From contig NZ_CP008953.1 of NCBI RefSeq assembly GCF_000732925.1, forward strand, positions 1,054,001 through 1,118,000: a DNA stretch of 64,000 nucleotides, written 5' to 3'. Both the position numbers and the translations under genes were made by a program. The stretch is from Amycolatopsis japonica. GTDB lineage: Bacteria > Actinomycetota > Actinomycetes > Mycobacteriales > Pseudonocardiaceae. Below, one piece after another: positions 42,764 to 51,084 of the stretch (position 1 is its first letter; every line of letters starts with the position of its first letter). The notes beneath the pieces were generated by a model. That model did not search any database. It saw nothing but the letters and a program-made list of their open reading frames with translations, and was not told the origin of the DNA.

Positions 42764-44875
42764 CTAGCGCGACGACGGTTCCAGCGCCACGTGAGGCAAC
42801 CGCCGGTCCAGCCACCGCGGCAGCCACCAGGCGCGTTCCCCGAGCAGCCGCATCACCGCGGGCACCACGAGACAGCGGATCACGAACGCGTCCACCAGCA
42901 CCGCCACCGCCAGCCCGAGACCGAACTGCGCCAGCATCCGGTCGGGATTGAGCAGGAACGCGCCGAACACCACGATCATGATCGCCGCCGCGGCAGTGAT
43001 CACCCCACCGGTCGAGGCGAGCCCTTCGCGGACGGCATGCCGCGCGTCGCCGGTACGCCGCCACTCCTCGTGCATCCGGGACACCAGGAACACCTCGTAG
43101 TCCATGGAAAGCCCGAACACGATCGCGAAGATCAGCACCGGCACGAACGCTTCGATCGGTCCCGCCTGTGCCCCGAACAGGCCGTCGCCGAACACCGCCG
43201 TCATCACGCCGAGCGCGGCGCCGATGCTCAGCAGATTCAGCACGGCCGCTTTGAGCGGGATCAGGATCGAGCGGAAGACGACCATCAGCAGCAACGCCGA
43301 CAAACCGACGACCACCAGCACGAACAGCGGCAACCGGTCGCCGACGGCGTCCGCGAAGTCGACCGCGGCCGCCACACTTCCGCCGACCAGGTACTTGCCC
43401 GGCAGGCCCGGCAGAACCTCGGTCCGCAGCCGTTCGACCAGATCGGCGGTCGCGGCGTCCTGCGGCGAAGACGTGGGGAAGGCGAGGACCGTCGTGACAC
43501 CCTGGCCCATCGGCGGCGTCACTTCGGCGATTCCCGGTGTGGCTTCGAGTTTCCGTTGCAATGCGACGCCATCGCCGTTCTCGGTGACCACGATCAACGG
43601 CTCGCTGAACCCGGGGCCGAAACCCTCCGCCATCAGGTCGTAAGCCTGCCGGGTGGTCGACGTCTCCGGGTCTGTGCCCGCGTCGGCGAATCCGAGGCGC
43701 ATTCCCAGCGCGGGCAAGGAAAGCCCGACGAGGACGAGGAGCCCGATCGCGAGCGGCACCATCGGCCGTCGTTGCACCGCGTCCCCGAGCTTGCCCCACG
43801 CCTTGCCGTGTTCGCGGTTCGCGGCGTGCTTGCGGATGCCCTTTTCCAGGCGACGCCCGAAAAGCGAGAGCAGCGCGGGCAGCAGGGTGATCGAGGCGAG
43901 CATCGTCACGAGCACCGTGAGCGCGACCGCGAGAGCTACCCCGCGCAGCGAACCGAGGCCGAGCGCGAGCAGGCCGAGCAACGCGATGATCACCGTGCCA
44001 CCGGCGAACAGCACCGACCGGCCCGCGGTGTCCAGCGCCCGCCGCGCCGCCAGTTCGCGGTCGAGACCGCCGAGGATTTCGCCGCGATAGCGGGAAAAGA
44101 TGAGCAGCGCGTAGTCCACGCCGACGCCGAAGCCGACCAGCATCATCAGCGGAGCGGTGTAGCTCGCGATGTCGACGAACCTGCTGACGAGCACGATCAC
44201 GCCGAGCGTGCTGCCGACGGCGAAGATCGCCGTGATCACCGGGAGCCCGGCGGCGAGGATCGAGCGGAACAGGAAGACGAGGATCACCAGCGCGGCGAGC
44301 AGCCCGACACCCTCCGACGGGCCGCCGCCCCCGCTGGTCCGCTTGATGGGCTCGCCACCGAGTTCGACCTGGAGCGCGGCGGTCTCCGCCTTCTTCGCGG
44401 TGTCGACGACGCGCACGATGTCGTCGTACGGCAGATCTTTCGACTCCAGGTCGAAAGCGACTGCCGCGTAACCGATCGTGCCTTCACGTGAGATGGCCGA
44501 AGGGGTGTCGAACGGGCTCGTCACCGATTTCACGTGCGGCTGGTTCCGGACTTCGGCGAGCATCGTGTCGATCGGCCCGCGTGCGGTCGCGAGTCCGCTC
44601 TCGGTCTTGAAGACGATTTCGGCCGTCGCGCCGGTCTGGGCGGGGGCCTGCGCTTTGAACAGGTCCAAGATCTGCTGGGATTCGGTACCCGGCAGGGAAT
44701 GGTCGTCGTGGTAGGCGCTGCCCGCCAGTTGCGAGCCCAGCGTGACACCGACGAGGGTGAGCAGCCAGAGCGAAACGGCGAGCCAGCGGTGGCGCTGAGA
44801 CCAGCCCGCCAGCTTCGAGAGACCGCCCCCAGGCCGCCTCTCGGAAAGAGTGATGGTGTCCATGGCGGAAAGCAT
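42764..44875 (-). CDS. MMPL-family transporter
   Basis: A 703-residue RND/MMPL-type export protein with about twelve membrane segments and two large extracytoplasmic loops. Motifs: LVGFGVGVDYALLIFSRYRGE near 210 and FGLSMDYEVFLVSRMHEEWRRTGD near 590, each the conserved D-Y pair of MMPL proteins. N-terminal helix LAGWSQRHRWLAVSLWLLTLVGVTLGSQL. Mycobacterial relatives export lipids; other actinomycete ones export drugs or pigments; the substrate here is unknown. It lies downstream of a two-component system on the same strand, so it is probably its target. The ATG at 44875 is preceded by GGGAA; ATG 44863 is an alternative. Confidence 0.88.
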   Translation of the reverse strand: MLSAMDTITLSERRPGGGLSKLAGWSQRHRWLAVSLWLLTLVGVTLGSQLAGSAYHDDHSLPGTESQQILDLFKAQAPAQTGATAEIVFKTESGLATARGPIDTMLAEVRNQPHVKSVTSPFDTPSAISREGTIGYAAVAFDLESKDLPYDDIVRVVDTAKKAETAALQVELGGEPIKRTSGGGGPSEGVGLLAALVILVFLFRSILAAGLPVITAIFAVGSTLGVIVLVSRFVDIASYTAPLMMLVGFGVGVDYALLIFSRYRGEILGGLDRELAARRALDTAGRSVLFAGGTVIIALLGLLALGLGSLRGVALAVALTVLVTMLASITLLPALLSLFGRRLEKGIRKHAANREHGKAWGKLGDAVQRRPMVPLAIGLLVLVGLSLPALGMRLGFADAGTDPETSTTRQAYDLMAEGFGPGFSEPLIVVTENGDGVALQRKLEATPGIAEVTPPMGQGVTTVLAFPTSSPQDAATADLVERLRTEVLPGLPGKYLVGGSVAAAVDFADAVGDRLPLFVLVVVGLSALLLMVVFRSILIPLKAAVLNLLSIGAALGVMTAVFGDGLFGAQAGPIEAFVPVLIFAIVFGLSMDYEVFLVSRMHEEWRRTGDARHAVREGLASTGGVITAAAAIMIVVFGAFLLNPDRMLAQFGLGLAVAVLVDAFVIRCLVVPAVMRLLGERAWWLPRWLDRRLPHVALEPSSR

Positions 44876-44921
44876 CGGCTTTTCCCGGCCGCATATCGTC
44901 GGGCTCGGGCGGGCACTCGGG

Positions 44922-44972
44922 CCACAACTTTTGGGTACCCCTAAGGCGCTTCCCGTACTACCGGGGTTGTGG
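44922..44972. promoter_or_regulatory. Candidate regulatory palindrome before the MMPL gene
   Basis: CCACAAC at 44922-44928 and GTTGTGG at 44966-44972 form a 7-bp inverted repeat 37 nt apart; between them is GGGTACCC (44933-44940), a perfect palindrome. It lies in the 97-bp gap between the response-regulator stop and the MMPL start, the place expected for the binding site of that regulator. Function is inferred from position only. Confidence 0.4.
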
Positions 44973-45641
44973 TCACGGGGTCAACCAGCGGGGGGTGACC
45001 ATGCCCGATTCGTAGGCCAGCACGACGAGCTGCGCGCGATCACGGACGTCCACTTTGGTCATGATCCGGCTGACGTGCGTCTTCGCCGTCGCCGGGCTGA
45101 GCACGAGTTCCTTCGCGATCTCGTCGTTGGACAGACCGGCCGCGACCAGGCTCATCACTTCGCGTTCCCGCTCGGTGAGCCGGTTCAGGGTGGGCGAGGG
45201 GGCTGGCCGGTCCACCCGGCCGGCGAATTCGGAGATCAGGCGGCGGGTGATCGACGGCGCGAGCAACGCGTCGCCCCTGGCGACCACGCGGACACCGTGG
45301 ATCAGCTCCTCCGGTTCGGTGTCCTTGACCAGGAACCCGCTGGCACCCGCGCGCAAGGCGCCGTAGACGTCCTCGTCGAGGTCGAAGGTGGTGAGGATGA
45401 CGACCTTGGTCCCGGCCCGCGCCGGATCTCCGAGCAGATGCCGGGTCGCGGTGAGCCCGTCCATCACCGGCATCCGGATGTCCATCAGGACGACGTCGGG
45501 TTCGTGTTCGCGCGCGGCTTCGAGGGATTCACGCCCGTCGGCCGCTTCGGCGACCACGCTGATGTCGTCTTCACCGTCCAAAATGGACTTGAACCCGGCC
45601 CGGACCAGCCGCTGATCGTCGACCAGCAGGACCCGGATCAT
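44973..45641 (-). CDS. NarL/LuxR-family response regulator
   Basis: A 222-residue response regulator. Receiver residues 1-120: IRVLLVDDQRLVRAGFKSIL, phospho-acceptor Asp in VVLMDIRMPVMDG near 53, Thr in VVILTTFDLDEDVYGAL, Lys in GFLVKDTEPEEL. The DNA-binding domain (about 155-215) is LTEREREVMSLVAAGLSNDEIAKELVLSPATAKTHVSRIMTKVDVRDRAQLVVLAYESG. It takes phosphate from the kinase encoded just upstream (ATGA overlap) and probably controls the MMPL gene that follows. Family length and start fit the ATG at 45641. Confidence 0.93.
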   Translation of the reverse strand: MIRVLLVDDQRLVRAGFKSILDGEDDISVVAEAADGRESLEAAREHEPDVVLMDIRMPVMDGLTATRHLLGDPARAGTKVVILTTFDLDEDVYGALRAGASGFLVKDTEPEELIHGVRVVARGDALLAPSITRRLISEFAGRVDRPAPSPTLNRLTEREREVMSLVAAGLSNDEIAKELVLSPATAKTHVSRIMTKVDVRDRAQLVVLAYESGMVTPRWLTP

Positions 45642-46714
45642 TTCCTCACCCGCAGGGGAAGCCGGGCGCGCACGCGGAAGCCGCCGTCCTCGCGCGCGGC
45701 CGCGGTGAGTTCGCCACCGAGTGCCTCGGCCCGTTCGGTCATGCCGCGGATCCCGTTGCCGGGCTCCGCCGTGCCTCCCCGGCCGTCGTCGTCGATCTGC
45801 ACGGACACATCATGGGGCGTGTAGCCGATCCGCACCACGACGGTGTTCGCGGCGGCGTGGCGCGCGACGTTGGTCAGCGCCTCCTGGACGACGCGGAACG
45901 CGGCGTGCTCGACGTCGGGTGGCAGTTCCGTCGCCGTGCCGTCGATCTCGGTCCGGACGGTCAGCCCGTGCGCGCCCGCCGACTCGGCCAGTTCGGCGAC
46001 CCTGGCCAGGCTCGGTGTGTCCGCCTGCCGCAACATGCCCAGGGTGGCGCGAAGTTCTCGTAACGCCTCCTTACTGGTCTTTTTGATCGTGGTCAGTGCC
46101 TCCTCGGCCTTCGCCGGATCCTTGCCGTGCAGGGCCGCACCGGCCTGGACGTTGATGAGCGCAAGGTTGTGGCCGAGGACGTCGTGCAGTTCGCGCGCGA
46201 TCCGGAGGCGTTCGTCGGTGGCCCTTCGCTGGGCCTCGGCCTCCTTGGTGCGCTCGGCCTCTCGGCGGTAGTACGTCACGGCGCCGACCGCGACCAGCGC
46301 GATGAACCAGCCCGCCATCAGCAGGAAGGCGAAGTTGTCCACCTGCCGTGAGGCGCCGGCCCCCAGCTCGCCGATCGCGACGCCGCCCATCGAGGCCGCC
46401 GCGACGACCGCCGCGCTCCGGATCCGTCCGGTCGAGGCATTGTTGTACAGCGCGAAGGCGAACGCGAGCAGGACGAACCCGTCCGGATCGGTCTGCGGGT
46501 AGTAGATCGCGCAGCACACCGCGGTGAAGATGGTGACAGGGAGCGGGAACCGGCGGCGCAGGAACAACGCCGCGCAGGCGAGCGCCACGCAGACCCAGCC
46601 GACGGCCGCGTTGCGCGGTGTCTCCGCGCCGTCCCCGAGCGAGGCCGCGACGGAGCCCGCGATCACCGCCACGGTGACCGCGATTTCCGCCGCGTACCGC
46701 CGCAGGATCGCCAC
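45638..46714 (-). CDS. Sensor histidine kinase (HisKA_3 type)
   Basis: A 358-residue membrane kinase. Residues 1-150 have about five hydrophobic segments (IAVTVAVIAGSVAASLG; AAVGWVCVALACAALFL; VTIFTAVCCAIYY; VLLAFAFALYNN; FLLMAGWFIALVAVGAVTYY). Then RIARELHDVLGHNLALINVQAGAAL with the phospho-accepting His near residue 175, and an ATPase region with EALTNVARHAAANTVVVRIGYT, DDDGRGG and GNGIRGMTERAEALGG. It passes phosphate to the coupled response regulator. The GTG at 46714 (VAILRRYAAEI) is chosen because upstream in-frame sequence is Arg/His-rich and unlike the family; the signal sensed is unknown. Confidence 0.9.
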   Translation of the reverse strand: MAILRRYAAEIAVTVAVIAGSVAASLGDGAETPRNAAVGWVCVALACAALFLRRRFPLPVTIFTAVCCAIYYPQTDPDGFVLLAFAFALYNNASTGRIRSAAVVAAASMGGVAIGELGAGASRQVDNFAFLLMAGWFIALVAVGAVTYYRREAERTKEAEAQRRATDERLRIARELHDVLGHNLALINVQAGAALHGKDPAKAEEALTTIKKTSKEALRELRATLGMLRQADTPSLARVAELAESAGAHGLTVRTEIDGTATELPPDVEHAAFRVVQEALTNVARHAAANTVVVRIGYTPHDVSVQIDDDGRGGTAEPGNGIRGMTERAEALGGELTAAAREDGGFRVRARLPLRVRK

Positions 46715-46798
46715 ACGACGAGAGTAGCGCGATCCGGGCCGATTGACAAAATGGATTTTTACGTTCAAACTGATTTTTGTGATCAAGGGTGTGACGCC

Positions 46799-47356
46799 GT
46801 GAAGGATGTGGAGTACCTCGATCGGCTGGAGCAGGCGGAGGCGTTGCTGAAACCGCAGCGGGTGGACGTCCTGCGGCAGCTGGCGGAGCCGCGGTCGTGC
46901 ACCGAGGTGGCGACGGTGCTGGATCAGACTCCCCAGCGGGTCTATTACCACGTGAAGCGACTGGTGGAAGCCGGTCTCGTGAAGCAGGTGTCGGAGCGGA
47001 AGGTGCGCGCCGTCAGTGAGGGCGTGTACCAGGCGACCGCCCGTTCGTACTGGCTGTCACCCGGACTGGTCGGACGGCTCGGCCCGCGGGTGGCGCGGGA
47101 CGAGCTGAGCCTGGGCTACCTGGTGGACCTCATGGAGGAGGTCCAGGCGGACGTCGCCGCGCTCGACCGGGCCGCGCCGGAGCTGCCGTCGATCGGCGTT
47201 TCCGGCGAGATCCGGGTGGAGCCCGAGCGGCGCCAGGAATTCCTCGACGAACTGAAGACGACTTTGCAGGACCTGTTCACCCGCTACGGCGGAGCGGAAG
47301 GCGACGCCTTCAAGCTCGCCGTGGCCTGTTACCCGAAGGGAGATGCCCGTGACTGA
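46799..47356 (+). CDS. ArsR-like helix-turn-helix regulator
   Basis: A 185-residue winged-helix protein. LEQAEALLKPQRVDVLRQLAEPRSCTEVATVLDQTPQRVYYHVKRLVEAGLVKQVSERKVRAVSEGVYQATARSYWLS is the ArsR/HTH_20 fold, followed by a helical C-terminal half that has QADVAALDRAAPEL. Relatives regulate neighbouring SRPBCC genes. It overlaps the SRPBCC gene by 8 bp. I use the GTG at 46799 (VKDVEYLDRL); an ATG at 46751 is in frame but lies in AT-rich sequence (two ATTTTT copies) that looks like the promoter or operator, with a TTGACA at 46743-46748. Confidence 0.82.
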   Translation: MKDVEYLDRLEQAEALLKPQRVDVLRQLAEPRSCTEVATVLDQTPQRVYYHVKRLVEAGLVKQVSERKVRAVSEGVYQATARSYWLSPGLVGRLGPRVARDELSLGYLVDLMEEVQADVAALDRAAPELPSIGVSGEIRVEPERRQEFLDELKTTLQDLFTRYGGAEGDAFKLAVACYPKGDARD

Positions 47357-48236
47357 ACCGACGAGGTTTCAGGTGCGCCTGCGCGCGCCGATCGCCGAGG
47401 TCTGGCACGCGCTGACCGATCCCGGGGCGCTGCGCGAGTGGCTTTCCGAGTACGCGGAAGTCGACCTGCCGTCCCGGTACGAGTTCTGGGGCCGCTACAC
47501 ACCGGACGGCGATCGTCCGCGCCAGCGACTGTTGCTGGCCGAGGATAACGTCCTGCGGTTCGCGTGGACCGTCGACGGCAAGGAGACCGTCGTCGAGATC
47601 GTGCTGACGGAAGACGGGGACGGCACGTCCTTGTCGTTCAGTCAGAGCGGGCTGCCGGACTACACCGCGATGCTCGCCGACCCGGATTCGTCACTCGGCA
47701 TGATGTACACGTTCTGGGCACTGTCCATCGCGAACCTCGTCGACCACGTCGAAGGACGGCCGCTCACCGCCCGCTGCGACCTCACCTCCCCGCTGATGAG
47801 CGAAGAGGTGCGGATCGACGCGCCGCGCGGCGAGGTCTACTCCTCGATCGCCGATCCCGCCGTGTTCACGCGCTGGTTCGGCGCCCGGATCGAGGCGGAG
47901 ACCGAGGTCGGCGGCCGCTGGGCGATGGGGTCACTGGAGAACGACCCGGATCCGGCGAAGATCGTCGACCTGGTGCCCGACACCAAAATGTCGCTCGCGT
48001 ATCAGGACGGCGTCGTCGCCACGTGGGAGCTTGAGGATTCCGACGGCGGCACCAAGCTGACGTTCGTCCAAAGTGGATTTTCCGACGAGAAGCCGCCCTA
48101 CGGCTCGTGGATGGGCTGGCTCAGCGGTTTGGCGGAATTGCGCCGGTTCCACGAGATCGACCCGTGGCTCCCGCTGTGGGCCGACGTCCGGCTGGAAGGA
48201 ATGCCCGAAGGTCTCATCACACTGGATGGAAAGTAG
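47349..48236 (+). CDS. Tandem SRPBCC/AHSA1-like protein
   Basis: A 295-residue protein with two START/SRPBCC ligand-binding modules. Module 1 (about 1-145): VTEPTRFQVRLRAPIAEVWHALTDPGALREWLSEYAEVDLPSRYEFWGRYTPDGD, with the WHALTDP start typical of AHSA1. Module 2 (about 155-290): VRIDAPRGEVYSSIADPAVFTRWFGARIEAETEVGGRWAMG, again the family beginning. The fold binds hydrophobic ligands; the exact ligand is unknown. The start is the GTG at 47349 with GGGAG six bases upstream; ATG 47343 has its ribosome site too close. It lies between the ArsR-like regulator (overlap) and an SDR gene (9-bp gap), forming one operon. Confidence 0.84.
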   Translation: MTEPTRFQVRLRAPIAEVWHALTDPGALREWLSEYAEVDLPSRYEFWGRYTPDGDRPRQRLLLAEDNVLRFAWTVDGKETVVEIVLTEDGDGTSLSFSQSGLPDYTAMLADPDSSLGMMYTFWALSIANLVDHVEGRPLTARCDLTSPLMSEEVRIDAPRGEVYSSIADPAVFTRWFGARIEAETEVGGRWAMGSLENDPDPAKIVDLVPDTKMSLAYQDGVVATWELEDSDGGTKLTFVQSGFSDEKPPYGSWMGWLSGLAELRRFHEIDPWLPLWADVRLEGMPEGLITLDGK

Positions 48237-48245
48237 GAGGAAGCG

Positions 48246-48998
48246 ATGTTGCTCGAAGGCAGGAACGCGATCATCTACGGGGCGGCGGGCGGAATCGGGA
48301 GCGCGGTGGCCCGCGGCTTCGCGAGAGAAGGCGCGACCGTCCATCTCACCGGCCGCACGCTGAAGAAGCTCGACGCGTTGGCCGACGAAATCCGGGAGGC
48401 CGGCGGGAAAGCCGAAACAGCGGAGTTCGACGCACTCGAAGAAGCCGCCGTCGACGAGCATGCCGCGTCGGTGGTTTCCACGGCGGGCAGTGTCGACATC
48501 TCGATGAACGTGATCACGCACAACGACGTCCAAGGCACTCCGCTCGTCGAGATGTCGTTGGAGGACTTGGAAAGCCCGGTCCGGACGGCGGTACGGACGA
48601 ACTTCCTGACCGCACGGGCGGCCGCTCGGCACATGATCGAGCAGAGGTCCGGGGTGATCCTGATGTTCGGTGGCGACGGTGACCCGCTGCCGGGATATCA
48701 CCTCGGTGGGCTCCAGGTCGCGTTCAGCGCGATGGAAGCGCTGCGGCGAGGACTGGCCTGCGAGCTCGGACCGCAGGGCATCCGTGTCGTGACCCTGCGC
48801 ACCGGCGGGATCCCGGAGACGATCCCGGCGGAGGCCGGGCTCGAAGACGCCGTCCGTGACATGGTCGACGCGACGATGCTCAAGCGGACGGCTTCACTCG
48901 AAGACGTCGCCCGGGTGGCCGCCTTCGCCGCGTCGGATCACGCGCGCAGCATGACGGCGACGGCGCTGAATATCAGTTGCGGCACGATGGTCGACTGA
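48246..48998 (+). CDS. SDR-like protein lacking the catalytic Tyr-Lys pair
   Basis: A 250-residue protein of the short-chain dehydrogenase fold. The cofactor motif NAIIYGAAGGIGSAVARGF is near residue 7 and TVHLTGRTLKKLDALADEI follows. The normal NNAG and Y-x3-K blocks are absent: SISMNVITHND stands where NNAG should be, and the helix after the catalytic Ser reads YHLGGLQVAFSAMEALRRGL, so Tyr and Lys of the usual YxxxK-AAVE are replaced by Leu and Phe. The C-terminal GGIPETIP and LNISCGTMVD are typical. It may be a non-catalytic or atypical SDR (for example a binding protein). It follows the SRPBCC gene by 9 bp and its ribosome site is AGGAGG. Confidence 0.8.
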   Translation: MLLEGRNAIIYGAAGGIGSAVARGFAREGATVHLTGRTLKKLDALADEIREAGGKAETAEFDALEEAAVDEHAASVVSTAGSVDISMNVITHNDVQGTPLVEMSLEDLESPVRTAVRTNFLTARAAARHMIEQRSGVILMFGGDGDPLPGYHLGGLQVAFSAMEALRRGLACELGPQGIRVVTLRTGGIPETIPAEAGLEDAVRDMVDATMLKRTASLEDVARVAAFAASDHARSMTATALNISCGTMVD

Positions 48999-49070
48999 CC
49001 CACAGCCGCCGTTAACACCGGCGAACGATCTCCCGACTACGCGGCACTACCAGGTGCTGGGGAGGTTGTT

Positions 49071-49547
49071 ATGCCGAAGAGCGCAACGAAGCTGGGCATG
49101 GCACTGGCGATCGGACTTCTGGTCGCCGGAGCCTGCGGAGTGGAGACCGTGCCCACGGGGCGGGTCACGCCGGCGAGCAGTCAGATGTCGACGCCGACGA
49201 CCACCGCGTGGACGCCGCCGACGACCACGAGCACGGCGACGCCTACGCCGACACCTCAGCAGTTCGTTCCACCGGCCACGAGCGCGGTCGAGGTGCCGAA
49301 ACAGGTCGAGCCGAAGCCGACGAAGGCGCGTCCGAAGACCACGCAGGCGACGCCGAAGGCACCGAATCCGGCGGAATGCGGAAGTGACTACTACCGCAAC
49401 ACCGACGGCGTGTGCGTCCATCGGCCGGCGAGCGGCCCCGGCGCGGCCGACGGTGCGACCGCCCTCTGCAAGGACGGTTCGTACAGCTACAGCCAGAATC
49501 GCCGCGGCACCTGCTCCGGGCACGGCGGGGTCCGCACCTGGCTGTGA
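49071..49547 (+). CDS. Probable lipoprotein with DUF3761-like C-terminus
   Basis: A 158-residue exported protein. The signal region MPKSATKLGMALAIGLLVAG then ACG carries a lipobox (LVAGAC, Cys near residue 22), so it is likely anchored as a lipoprotein. A Thr/Pro-rich, probably glycosylated or disordered stretch fills residues 30-100. The C-terminal part, CGSDYYRNTDGVCVHRP and LCKDGSYSYSQNRRGTCSGHGGV, with four cysteines and the R-G-T-C-S-x-H-G-G-V motif, matches the small DUF3761 family of exported domains of unknown function. Spaced 72 bp from the SDR gene; whether it shares a transcript is not clear. Confidence 0.82.
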   Translation: MPKSATKLGMALAIGLLVAGACGVETVPTGRVTPASSQMSTPTTTAWTPPTTTSTATPTPTPQQFVPPATSAVEVPKQVEPKPTKARPKTTQATPKAPNPAECGSDYYRNTDGVCVHRPASGPGAADGATALCKDGSYSYSQNRRGTCSGHGGVRTWL

Positions 49548-49604
49548 TCCCGTCCGTTGTTCATTCACTGGGAAGGGTGGTGCTGTGTAAGGTCGGATCA
49601 TGGG

Positions 49605-51032
49605 ATGCGCATGGTGAAACCGGTCGGACGGGCACCTTCGCCCCGGATCTTCGTGGTCGTGCTCGCCACTTGCGGGCTGGTGGCCTCGTTCATGCAGACG
49701 CTGGTCGTCCCGCTCATCCCGGCATTTCCGCGGCTGCTCGACACGACTCCGTCGGACGCGTCGTGGGTGGTGACGGCGACCCTGATCGCCGGAGCCGTGG
49801 TGATGCCGGTGAGCGGCAGGCTCGGCGACCTCTACGGCAAACGCCGGTTGCTGCTGATCAGCCTGGGGTTCCTGGTCGCCGGTTCGGTGGTGTCGGCGCT
49901 GACGAGTTCGCTCGCGCTGATGGTCGTCGGCAGGGGGCTCCAAGGCTGCGCGATGGGCGCGATCCCGCTGGGCATCAGCATCATGCGCGACGAGCTCGCA
50001 CCGGAACGGGTCGGTGCCGCGATCTCGGTGATGAGTTCGACACTCGGTGTCGGCGGTGCCATCGGGCTCCCGGTGTCGGCGCTGGTCGCGCAGAACGCCG
50101 ACTGGCACGTCCTCTTCTGGGCGTCGGCGGGGCTTGGGCTCATTTGCGGCCTGCTGATCCTCTTCGTGGTGCCGGAATCGCCGGTGAAGACACCGGCGCC
50201 GTTCGACTACCTCGGTGCCTTGGGGCTGACGGTCGGCCTGGTCTGCCTGTTGTTGCCGATCGTCAAGGGCAGCGAATGGGGCTGGGGAAGTGGCCGCACG
50301 CTGGCCTTCGGCGGGAGCGCGCTGGTGATCCTGCTGGTCTGGGGTGCCTACCAGCTGCGACGCCGGGATCCGCTCGTGGATCTGCGGGTCTCCGCGCGGC
50401 GTCCGGTGTTGTTCACCAACCTCGCGTCGATCATGATCGGTTTCGCCCTGTACTCGATGGCGTTGTCGTTCCCGCAGCTGCTGCAGGCGCCCGCGTCGAC
50501 CGGCTACGGCCTCGGCCTGACGATGGTGCAGGCCGGTCTCTGCCTCGCGCCGAACGGCCTGGTCATGTTCATGCTGTCGCCGGTTTCGGCCCGGCTCATC
50601 GAGCGCTACGGACCGCGTACGACACTGATGGTCGGTGCCACCACCATCGCGACCGGGTATGTCTTCGCGACCGTGTTGATGGACAACGCCGTCGAGCTGA
50701 TCACGGCGTCGATCATCATCGGCGGTGGTGTGGGCATCGCTTACGCGGCCATGCCCGCGCTGATCATGGGCTCGGTGCCGGTCACCGAAACCGCGTCCGC
50801 GAACGGGCTGAACTCGCTGATGCGCTCCGTCGGCACATCGACGTCCAGCGCGGTGATGGCGTCCATGCTCGCGTCGCTGGCGATCACCGTCGGCGGGGTC
50901 TCCGTCCCGTCCGCGGCCGGATTCCGGCTGAGCTTCGTGGTCGCCGCCGGTGCGGCGCTCCTGGGGCTCGTCTTGACCGCTTTCGTCCCGAAGCAACGTC
51001 AGCCCGAGCCGCTGGTCGCTTCGGTCCACTAG
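49605..51032 (+). CDS. MFS exporter (DHA2-like)
   Basis: A 475-residue major-facilitator transporter with about fourteen hydrophobic segments, the DHA2 layout. Motif A GRLGDLYGKRRLLLISLGFLVAG is near residue 70 and the motif C-like GVGGAIGLPVSALVAQNADW near 150. Substrate class would be drugs, dyes or organic cations, but it cannot be read from sequence. Possible starts are ATG 49605 and 49611 (MRMVKPVGR); neither has a strong ribosome site. It ends 6 bp before a hairpin and converges with the ThDP enzyme gene. Confidence 0.88.
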   Translation: MRMVKPVGRAPSPRIFVVVLATCGLVASFMQTLVVPLIPAFPRLLDTTPSDASWVVTATLIAGAVVMPVSGRLGDLYGKRRLLLISLGFLVAGSVVSALTSSLALMVVGRGLQGCAMGAIPLGISIMRDELAPERVGAAISVMSSTLGVGGAIGLPVSALVAQNADWHVLFWASAGLGLICGLLILFVVPESPVKTPAPFDYLGALGLTVGLVCLLLPIVKGSEWGWGSGRTLAFGGSALVILLVWGAYQLRRRDPLVDLRVSARRPVLFTNLASIMIGFALYSMALSFPQLLQAPASTGYGLGLTMVQAGLCLAPNGLVMFMLSPVSARLIERYGPRTTLMVGATTIATGYVFATVLMDNAVELITASIIIGGGVGIAYAAMPALIMGSVPVTETASANGLNSLMRSVGTSTSSAVMASMLASLAITVGGVSVPSAAGFRLSFVVAAGAALLGLVLTAFVPKQRQPEPLVASVH

Positions 51033-51037
51033 CGCGC

Positions 51038-51074
51038 CTTGCGTTGCGATGAAGTCCCTTCACCGCAACGCAAG
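51038..51074. terminator. 17-bp hairpin between convergent genes
   Basis: Arms 51038-51054 and 51058-51074 match with one mismatch and a 3-nt loop. It follows the MFS stop by 5 bp and precedes the stop of the convergent ThDP enzyme gene by 10 bp, a typical two-way terminator site. Confidence 0.75.
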
Positions 51075-51084
51075 GGCACTCCGC

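Noticed and set aside
46751..46798. ATG at 46751 as the start of the ArsR-like gene
   Set aside because: The extension is AT-rich and lies on a likely promoter/operator; the GTG at 46799 fits the family start.
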